Assembly: GCA_963969495.1 (NCBI GenBank)
Contig: OZ018317.1
Location: 220,539,497-220,603,496, forward strand
Source of the DNA: Ceratothoa steindachneri
Lineage: Eukaryota > Arthropoda > Malacostraca > Isopoda > Cymothoidae
Direction of reading: 5' to 3'
DNA: 64,000 nt
In this document: positions 57,571 to 64,000 of the stretch, one piece after another
Layout of the letters: the number at the start of each line of letters is the position of its first letter
Numbering within the stretch: the first letter of the stretch is position 1
Notes under the pieces: model-generated
What the model saw: the letters and a program-made list of their open reading frames with translations, nothing else
Told to the model about the DNA's origin: nothing
Databases searched by the model: none
Made by a program: the position numbers and the translations under genes

Positions 57571-58477
57571 CGAGGGGCGGTCAATAAGTTTTGCAATTCA
57601 GATATAAGGAAACGAGATATGAATAAAAGTGTTTTATTATTTTTCAATATAACTACCCTTGACTTCAATGCACTTGCGCCACTTGTCCCTGAAGCTTCGA
57701 ATTCCCGACAACCAGAAATCTCCCGACTGCTGTTCAATCCACTCCTGGACGGCGAGCTGGACATCTTCATCGTCCCCAAACAGGCGTCAATGCATTGCAG
57801 CCTTGAGCTGGCGGAATAAAAAGTAGTCGCTAGGGGCCAGATCTGGACTGTAGGGGGATGGTTGAGCTCCTCGAATCCGCACTCGCGCAGGGCAGCTCGT
57901 GAAACTCTGGCCTTGTGGACTTTGACGACGTTGAAGTCGATCATGGGGCGTGAGGTTTCTAGGGACACAACGGGCAGAGACCTTGGTCATGGCCAAATTG
58001 TCGTGGATGATGTTGATAACACTTCCATGTGATATTCCAAGTTCTCGCTCGATTTTCGAGGCTCATCCTCTCCGCATGGGCCACATTGTCATCGTTGGTC
58101 ACGTCTGACGGGCGTCCTGGACTGAGGTCATGTTCAAGGGACTCCCACCATGGCGGAACTCCCTATTCCAGCGAGCAATGGTTGCGTAGGAAGGGGCAGT
58201 GTCGATGTACACTGCAACCATGCGTTCATGGATCTCTTTTGCATTCTTGCCTTCCTTGGTCAAAAATTTGATTACTGCGCGTTGTTTAACTTTCTCCATT
58301 GTTGAAAAATTTGTGGATGACGATCTGCGATCAGCTACTGCTTCTTAAATAGACGAGGCAGGAGCGTGCGGCTGCAGGTCCTGACTTGTCATAACTTGTC
58401 CTACCACCCCTTCAAACAGCCATCCCCCTTCCTCTGTTTTGCCCTACCGATTTGCAAAACTTAGTGACCGCCCCTCG
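57571..58477 (-). mobile_element. Mariner element, internally deleted, with TIRs and TA target duplication
   Basis: Ends CGAGGGGCGGTCAATAAG and, inverted, CGAGGGGCGGTCACTAAG agree at 26 of 28 bp; TA flanks both (57569-57570 and 58478-58479). The 907-bp length is below the roughly 1.3 kb of complete mariners. Confidence 0.9.
57600..58299 (-). pseudogene. Mariner transposase remnant
   Basis: The N-terminal helix-turn-helix part is open at 58099-58299 (MEKVKQRAVIKFLTKEGKNA, IDTAPSYATIARWNREF). The C-terminal catalytic block survives at 57787-57996 in another frame (QPSPYSPDLAPSDYFLFRQL, with the third Asp of the mariner D,D34D triad). The middle, with the first two Asp, was not recovered. It is not functional. 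Confidence 0.8.
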
Positions 58478-58948
58478 TATATCAATTGAATATCTCCGCT
58501 TTTTGTCAAATTATATTTTTTTCAAATACGTTGCCCACCCTGTAGATAAGATTTCAATAGGAAATTGAGGGTGCCTTGTAGAGGATGACAAATCATGACC
58601 TCTCCAATGTATTTGCTTAAATAGGACTCAATCATTCATTTGTTTAGTTATTTGTAAGTTATCTAATTGCATTTGCTTAGCTAGATGTCACTTTTACTCT
58701 TCCAATTAATCTGCCGATTTAGTAGTCGATTTATCCAATTAATTTCCTAACTATTAACTTAGTCACATAACTATTTTGAAAAAGTTGACAGAATTGAAAA
58801 CTCCCCATTAACATCGTTCCTCCTATAAAGTCTCTTGGTAGAAAAGTTTCTTTAATTGACAATATTCTTTCCTTGATGACCAGGCCACGCCTACCAGGTA
58901 GAGAAGGAGCCTTCTCCCGATCAAACACATCCTTCCCTATCGTCCCAG

Positions 58949-58988
58949 GATACGGAATCGAACCATACAGGAAACCACTCGCCCCATG
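58949..58988 (+). CDS. Candidate linker microexon of the host gene
   Basis: CTTCCCTATCGTCCCAG (acceptor ending 58948) precedes 40 nt ending ATG|GTAAGTT, a full consensus donor. Read to match exon 3 (phase 0) it gives IRNRTIQETTRPM, a Thr-rich stretch like the linker between the two domains of transcobalamins. However, its start needs two bases from the previous exon while exon 2 supplies one, so one more exon would be required. This is weak support. Confidence 0.3.
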
Positions 58989-59038
58989 GTAAGTTAAGCT
59001 TACTCAAAATCTGCTACTGGATAGCAAGGAAAATAAGA

Positions 59039-59238
59039 NNNNNNNNNNNNNNNNNNNNNNNNNNNNNNNNNNNNNNNNNNNNNNNNNNNNNNNNNNNNNN
59101 NNNNNNNNNNNNNNNNNNNNNNNNNNNNNNNNNNNNNNNNNNNNNNNNNNNNNNNNNNNNNNNNNNNNNNNNNNNNNNNNNNNNNNNNNNNNNNNNNNNN
59201 NNNNNNNNNNNNNNNNNNNNNNNNNNNNNNNNNNNNNN
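59039..59238. other. Assembly gap (200 N)
   Basis: Exactly 200 N; the true length is unknown. It lies in the intron region before exon 3 and could hide a small exon. Confidence 0.99.
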
Positions 59239-59724
59239 TGATCGACAAGCAAAGGTGAAGCGAATCTCTCCTTGAGTCCGTAAGTATGTGACTCTGCCAT
59301 TTTAGTCGTAGCCAACTTCGTGGTGAGTCAGTGAGTCGCATCAGGACCTAATTTCGAGTCCTATATTTTGCATCCATGTACTTAGAAATAATAATTGGAG
59401 TTTCCCTAATTTCCTTAGGATATTACCTGAAATAATTAGTCCTTATCATCCTTTATTTTCTACTTTAATTTTGTTTTCTCTATGCTGTGCCATCCTGATA
59501 AGCGCAACTTTCTTTGGGTAGCAACTAGGCGGGGCCTCCCAACCCAATCTCTTGTCAAACAACACAGAATCGTGGCGAGAGCGAAAATAGGCGTGTTATA
59601 AACCGGGCGTGAACGGAGCTTTCTATGCTGCCGGATGGCTGAGTGGTCGGGGTCACCCCCAATGCCCCTTCTTATCCCAATTTCACTTTAATGCTAACTT
59701 TCATATCATTTTTTTTATGTTCAG

Positions 59725-59855
59725 ATTAACATGACATACATCATTTGGATTGGAAACGCCCCTACCGTAATTCACAACATGACATTTACGGTGCCTGCAA
59801 ATACCACCTTTATGGAGATCATGAAGATGGCTGCCGAGGAAGATCATAGTTTCGA
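59725..59855 (+). CDS. Host exon 3 of cobalamin-binding protein (DUF4430-like domain)
   Basis: A long T-rich tract ending ATGTTCAG (59724) opens a 131-nt exon ending TTCGA|GTAATG. It begins on a codon boundary and ends after two bases of a codon. It encodes INMTYIIWIGNAPTVIHNMT, then FTVPANTTFMEIMKMAAEED and HSFE. The pattern (beta strand YxIWI, beta strand FTVP, then a helix LxxxMxxAAExD-xF) is the DUF4430-like beta-grasp domain that caps cobalamin in transcobalamin and intrinsic factor. Two NxT sites could be glycosylated. The rest of the domain (G-YI-SI, YW-L) is not found before 64000, so further exons lie downstream. Exon 2 ends in phase 1, so one or more exons are missing between. Confidence 0.75.
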
Positions 59856-59859
59856 GTAA

Positions 59860-60685
59860 TGTATTTATTATGCTTAGATATAATTAACTAGGTCAAAAAG
59901 TATTTAGGTAACGGTTTACCACTGCACTTCACTTTGGGTACGAGTTTTGCCTTTGTGTAAAGGCGAAAGGAGGAACTAAGTTCTCTCAGCCCCAAAACGG
60001 GAAATAAATAGGTCCACAGGAATGTGTTTAGATATCTTCGAGGGTATAATAATACAATGAATTATTCAAATGTATTAAGTAAATAGAGTGCACAAAAGGA
60101 TCATATTAAATACAATGTAAGCGTATCAAATAAATACAGTTGACAAACAGGTTCATTAAATATGTCACAGGATTAAGATTAAACCACCAACGACAAAACG
60201 TCGTAATAAAATAAGCACTGCTACTCCGGACAATCGGTAGAGGAACGGAGTATATAACCCCCCTTCCCCGTCTTATGTCCTTTATAAATAGCTGTAGGTC
60301 TAACGAGAACCTAAGAATGGAACGTAAGATAAAAAGAAATATTCCAAATACCTATCACGGAAGTAGTGAAGCAATACATGGATAGCGGTTGTCCTGGCAA
60401 TGGAAAGAGTCGTACGAAGCCAAGCGTATTCCGACTTCTCGGTGAGAGCGAGAAACATGAGTAAATCGCGAGCTTGCAATCAGTGCAGCGGCAGAGGAAA
60501 TAGCGGCAGATGCTAGGGTATTTAGATATCAGCAGGTCCTCGCTGTATGAACTCCTGATCGGCTCTACTTCTTAAAATGAAATGAATGGTGTGTATAGAA
60601 AGGACAGAGATGGATCACTGTGTAACACAGCCGAACAAGCAGGCGTAGAGGAAAAGGGTGCGGAAATAACTTGAGAGGGGATAGG
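59860..60685. other. Intron sequence without recognised gene
   Basis: AT-rich, with a GC-richer patch at 60220-60560. TATTTATAAAGG on the minus strand (about 60280) could be a TATA box of a solo LTR, but ends were not found. Confidence 0.3.
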
Positions 60686-60833
60686 AAGAGTTGATAGGTC
60701 AGTGGCTAGACACTGATGCGTGGTGTGGTTGGGTGGGTCTTGAGGTGTTCGTGACTGGACGACGGGTGGAGGGGGGTCAGGAAGGAGAGCGTGTCTGCTT
60801 AGTCGGAAACGCGTTATTCATTATACTTTTAGT

Positions 60834-62380
60834 TTATACGAAGAATGGTATGGGCTGCGGGTGGTCATGGCCCGCGGGGTATCGCGGTCCCATTGCATAC
60901 CGTCTTACATGTAGTGCGATGTATAAGGGGTCTCTGGCGAGTTTCCCGAGTTGTTTTGTGAGTCTGGTGTGAGCGTATCTGTTGAGAGGTGCTAATTTGT
61001 TGTTCTCGTGTAGTGTAAACATTCTCATATAGAAGGGAGAGCGGCAAGCGCGCTTCAGAGCAGAGTTCTGAATGCGCTGAGCCTTCTGCTGCCACATGGC
61101 ACTCGTGGCTACGAGTGACAGTGGGGCGTAAGCGAGAAGAGGTGGCACGAGTGTTTTGTTTTGTATAGGTATAACTGAAGTTTTTTTCCCGCAGGGTAGA
61201 ACCTTTGCAGCGTTGTGTTTTTACGTGCGGCTCTTGCTTGTGTTATGTTCTGGTGTATATTGAACCTAAGGGTCTTGTCAAAAGTTACCCAAAGGATTTT
61301 TGTATGTTGGGTGTAGTCAAGCCTTGTTGGGTTTAGATGGTTCATGTCTGGTGTGTTTGTGGAAGATTTGTAGGTTATGCATGAAGTAATCTTTTGCGCC
61401 GAAGATTGTCATCTGTGTCTTCTGAGGATTCGTGGCAATTAGCCATTTATCCTCGTATTCTGCCTTAGCGTTTAGTATTATTTGTGTGTGGAGCGCGATC
61501 TCGTCTGGTCCACATCCGCGGACGAGAATGGTCTCGTCATCGGCGTAGGCCACTGTGTGTGTGTGACAGCAGTATTCAGGTGGGCGTGGGGTGTTGTTTT
61601 ATGTTCATAATGTATAGTGTGGGGGCGAGTACACTTCCTTGGGGAACGCCTAAGCGAGTGTGAAGGGTTGTGATAGGGTATTGTTGTATTTTATGTGGCA
61701 TCTCCGTTCAGTGAGGTAGTGCGAGAGGAGCCTTCTGGTGCAGAGAGGCAACTGAGTATTGTTGGCGAGTTTCCAACGGAGTCGTTCGTGCCACACCTTG
61801 ACAAAGGCCTTCTCCACGTTCTTGCTGATGGAGAGTGTCTTTTGATGTACCTGGCGTTTTTTTTTATTCTGTCATGAACGACAAATCAGAGCCGCCTGAG
61901 TGGACTGGCCCCTCCTCAACCACTATTGATGGGGGGAGAACCAGTCTCTCTCTTCCAGGTAGTCCTGTAGGCGGCAGTTTATCATTCGTTCGAGTATTTT
62001 GCCTAGGTGCTCTAATAGAGCAATAGGCCTGTAATTGTTTGGGTGTTTGGGGTCTCTGTTCGTTTTGTGTAGAAGTATGTTGTGAGAGACTTTGAATATT
62101 TCGGGGAAGTGGTCTGAGGCTAGTGAGGCGTTGAATAGGTGTGTAAGTGTGGGGTATGTTTGCGGTGAGGTTGTGGATTAGTGTAGCTGTTAGCCCGCAG
62201 GGGCCGGGTACACGTTTTTTTGTGTTGTTTTAATGTAGTGTATTGTTTCCTCGACGGTGATGGGAGTGGTCAGTGCAGATGTGTTGTCAAGCAGCTCCAT
62301 TCGTATCAGGGGGGCGGGCCTTAGCTCGTGAGCGTGGGCGCGTCACCACTCCTGGATTTCCTGGAAGTGCTCTCGCGTGT
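60834..62380 (-). pseudogene. Jockey-like RT and C-terminal domain, copy B
   Basis: RT start (ALLEHLGKILERMINCRL) is near 61960-62030. The catalytic box is intact in the frame 61317-61553 as VAYADDETILVRG. Post-RT KTQMTIFGAK and DYTQHTKILWVTFDKTLRFN follow, and 61148-60834 (AQRIQNSALKRACRSPFYMR, then TRLTKQLGKLARDPLY) is the jockey C-terminal domain. Stops and shifts separate the four frames. Confidence 0.78.
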
Positions 62381-62385
62381 GTGGT

Positions 62386-63267
62386 TTAGGTGGGTTGTGT
62401 ATACGTACTGTCCCAGTGGGACCTAAATGCGTCGAGGATGACGTTAGTGTCTGTGAGTGTTTGGTTGTTAACTTGGAAGGTGATGGGTTTTGGTGGATCA
62501 GTGCCTAGCAACCTTTTTACGTGCCGCCAGAAGGAGGAGGCGTTAGTGCAACGAATGTCATCCGCGATGCGAACGACCTCTCGCCACTGCCGGTTCCTAT
62601 CTAGCTGCACGCACTGTACAATGCGAGCACGTAGGTGATTGATGTTGTGTTGTCGTGGGCTTTTAGTGTAGTGATTGTTGCATTGTGTGATGAGTCTCTG
62701 AGTGTGTATGGAATATGCGAAATGTTTTATGCATGTGTAGGTTTTGTGTGGTGTGTTTAGGTCACGTGCTGTGGTCATGGTGTTTAAAACTGAGCACCAG
62801 TGGTCGTCTAACATGTCTGGAGTGGTGTGGTCCAGGTCGAGGTTTTGTGGCGTGTTATCTGTTATGTGTCTCTTGAACTCATCCCAGTTCGTTTTTTGTA
62901 GTCGAATAATGGGAGATGTGGATATTATAAGGCATATCGGAATGTGGTCAGAGAGTACGTAGGGACCCGGTGAGATGTGAGCGTAGAAGCGTGTAGCGTG
63001 GTCGTTGCGGAAGACCACGTCCGGAGACGTGGTACCTCCACGAGGACCGAAGAATTTGGGAAAGGCCGGGCCAATGTGCTCGCAGCGATAGCGCGGCAAG
63101 GCACCAGCCAGGTACCTTTCTGCATCATTCGTAGTGTTAGAAAGGAGTGTTGAAGGAAAGTCGTTGAGGTCCCCCGCAAAGAAGATAGAAAGGTTGTGGT
63201 TTGATAGAGCCCGGAGTGGGACTTCTATATTTAATTGTAGGCGCGGTAGTCTGTAGTGTGTAGCCAC
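62386..63267 (-). pseudogene. AP endonuclease and linker, copy B (293 codons open)
   Basis: The frame contains FFAGDLNDFPSTL (GDxN block), PDVVFRND, LSDHIPICLIIS (SDH block) and the linker with SFWRHVKRLLGTDPPKPITF. It is continuous for 293 codons, but the endonuclease N-terminus (GIILLN, then AGYHTYLSPQGP at about 63380-63480) precedes it with stops. It would nick the target DNA in an intact element. Confidence 0.8.
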
Positions 63268-63704
63268 TAGGATCTGACCGGAGTTTGTCTGTACTTCGCA
63301 GGCTAGAAAAGAGTCATCGTGTGCTTGAATGATGGAGTGGTGTATAGAGCGCTCTATTAGGAAAGCTGATCCTAGGTGCGGCCCTTGTGGAGATAGATAC
63401 GTGTGGTAGCCTGCAATGTTGAGTCTGTTGTTGGGAGGATGTAGGCTGGTTTAGTTCAAGAGTATTATGCCAGGTCTTTGTGTGTTTAGGACCCAGTTGG
63501 CAACAGTATTACTTCTTAGAATCAGGGGGTCCCTATTTATACCCGTCACTAATAAGCGCCTACGCAACGAAATTCAACCGGCTTTCAGTCGCTTTGGCGT
63601 AACTAGGTAGTAAGTTATCGAACCTCACTTCACATGAGTTACGACTTAAGTTACAAAGGGGTCGTAAAGCACGTGGTATGTTATCCTTACACTCTGATGG
63701 GTGA

Positions 63705-63860
63705 TTTAGCACTGATCCTCACTGCTGATAGTCGTTTACCATCGATTTTCACTTTTTGTAAGGATTTACCCCTGATATTTGTTTTCTGTAAACATTTTAC
63801 CACTGAAATGCACTTATTTGTATTGGGCTTACCACTGATCCTCACTCTTGATAGGGTTTT
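63705..63860. repeat. Minisatellite, five imperfect units of 30-32 bp
   Basis: Units begin TTTAGC, TTTACC, TTTACC, TTTACC and CTTACC at 63705, 63735, 63765, 63796 and 63828. Each has the pattern TTACCACTGATNNTCACT followed by a T-rich part. Confidence 0.8.
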
Positions 63861-64000
63861 TACTCCCGCTATGCAGTAGTCTTTTGGGGTGTGGCTTAAC
63901 TTCGCCGTAATCGAAAGCCAGTTTCGATATGTGGTTTATCATATCGACTTGAGCCATAAACCGAGACAAATTCTCAGATCATACGATTATCGAGCAACGG

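Larger units (their letters stand above)
60690..63520 (-). mobile_element. Jockey-like LINE copy B, 5'-truncated
   Basis: It contains endonuclease, RT and C-terminal domain in order on the minus strand and lacks ORF1; it starts just inside the endonuclease N-terminus. It aligns with copy A over 62010-63520. The 3' end lies below 60834. It is a typical 5'-truncated LINE copy with frameshifts. Confidence 0.78.

Noticed and set aside
59239..59279. An exon emerging from the gap and ending TCC|GTAAGT
   Set aside because: The donor is good, but the frames that would suit exons 2 or 3 contain stops within 41 nt, and the only open frame has the wrong phase.
59627..59655. tRNA-Leu/Ser 5' half (GGATGGCTGAGTGGTC)
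   Set aside because: Only an A-box-like stretch is present; no B box or T arm follows.

Overview
The window is non-coding-rich metazoan nuclear DNA. It is AT-rich, has spliceosomal GT-AG exons, no bacterial gene organisation, and carries the relics of at least ten transposable-element families: jockey-like and CR1/L2-like LINEs, Penelope-like elements, a Ty3/gypsy LTR element, hAT, Tc1 and mariner transposons, tRNA-derived repeats and long (TA)n tracts. The element mix fits an invertebrate, perhaps an arthropod, but the sequence alone does not fix the species. One 200-N assembly gap lies at 59039-59238.

The only host gene I can support runs on the + strand. Three exons (22376-22536, 42246-42456, 59725-59855) encode adjacent parts of a cobalamin-binding protein of the transcobalamin/intrinsic factor type: the end of the alpha/alpha barrel, then the C-terminal DUF4430-like beta domain. 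Exons 1 and 2 join in phase and are co-linear with the family. The phases of exons 2 and 3 do not match, so at least one small linker exon is missing. A candidate is 58949-58988, and the gap is another possible place. The 5' exons and the last exon are not seen. The gene's introns are about 19.7 kb and 17.3 kb and hold most of the transposons.

Layout. 1-8.3 kb: decayed jockey-like LINE (+), Penelope-like RT scrap (+), and a long jockey-like LINE (-) with an unbroken gag-like ORF1, a dead ORF2 and a tandem-repeat 3' tail. 9.2-12.25 kb: 3'-truncated jockey-like LINE copy A (-). 13.8-18.9 kb: nearly full-length CR1-like LINE (+) whose SGNH esterase and endonuclease domains lie in one open frame. 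21.2-22.0 kb: Tc1 relic. 22.4 kb: exon 1. 23.7-25.5 kb: two LINE RT relics (-). 26.2-28.9 kb: hAT with TIRs and 8-bp target duplication. 29.5-30.2 kb: Penelope-like GIY-YIG end followed by a second copy's N-terminus. 30.2-32.1 kb: palindromic repeats carrying tRNA-like arms, bounded by (TA)n. 32.5-39.4 kb: complete-ended Ty3/gypsy insertion whose integrase C-terminus precedes RT (Gmr1-like order). 40-42 kb: (TA)n, tRNA-like repeat and a fold-back element. 42.2 kb: exon 2. 42.6-48.1 kb: LINE and Tc1 relics. 48.4-49.2 kb: (TA)n-bounded inverted repeat. 51.4-55.6 kb: decayed CR1-like LINEs, one with a nested insertion. 56.4 kb: short satellite. 57.6-58.5 kb: internally deleted mariner. 59.7 kb: exon 3. 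60.7-63.5 kb: 5'-truncated jockey-like copy B (-). 63.7 kb: 30-bp minisatellite.

No element looks fully competent: every polymerase frame seen has stops, frameshifts or altered catalytic residues. The most unusual points are the integrase-before-RT gypsy, the CR1 that appears to be a single polyprotein, and the repeated pattern of palindromic units closed on both sides by (TA)n tracts.
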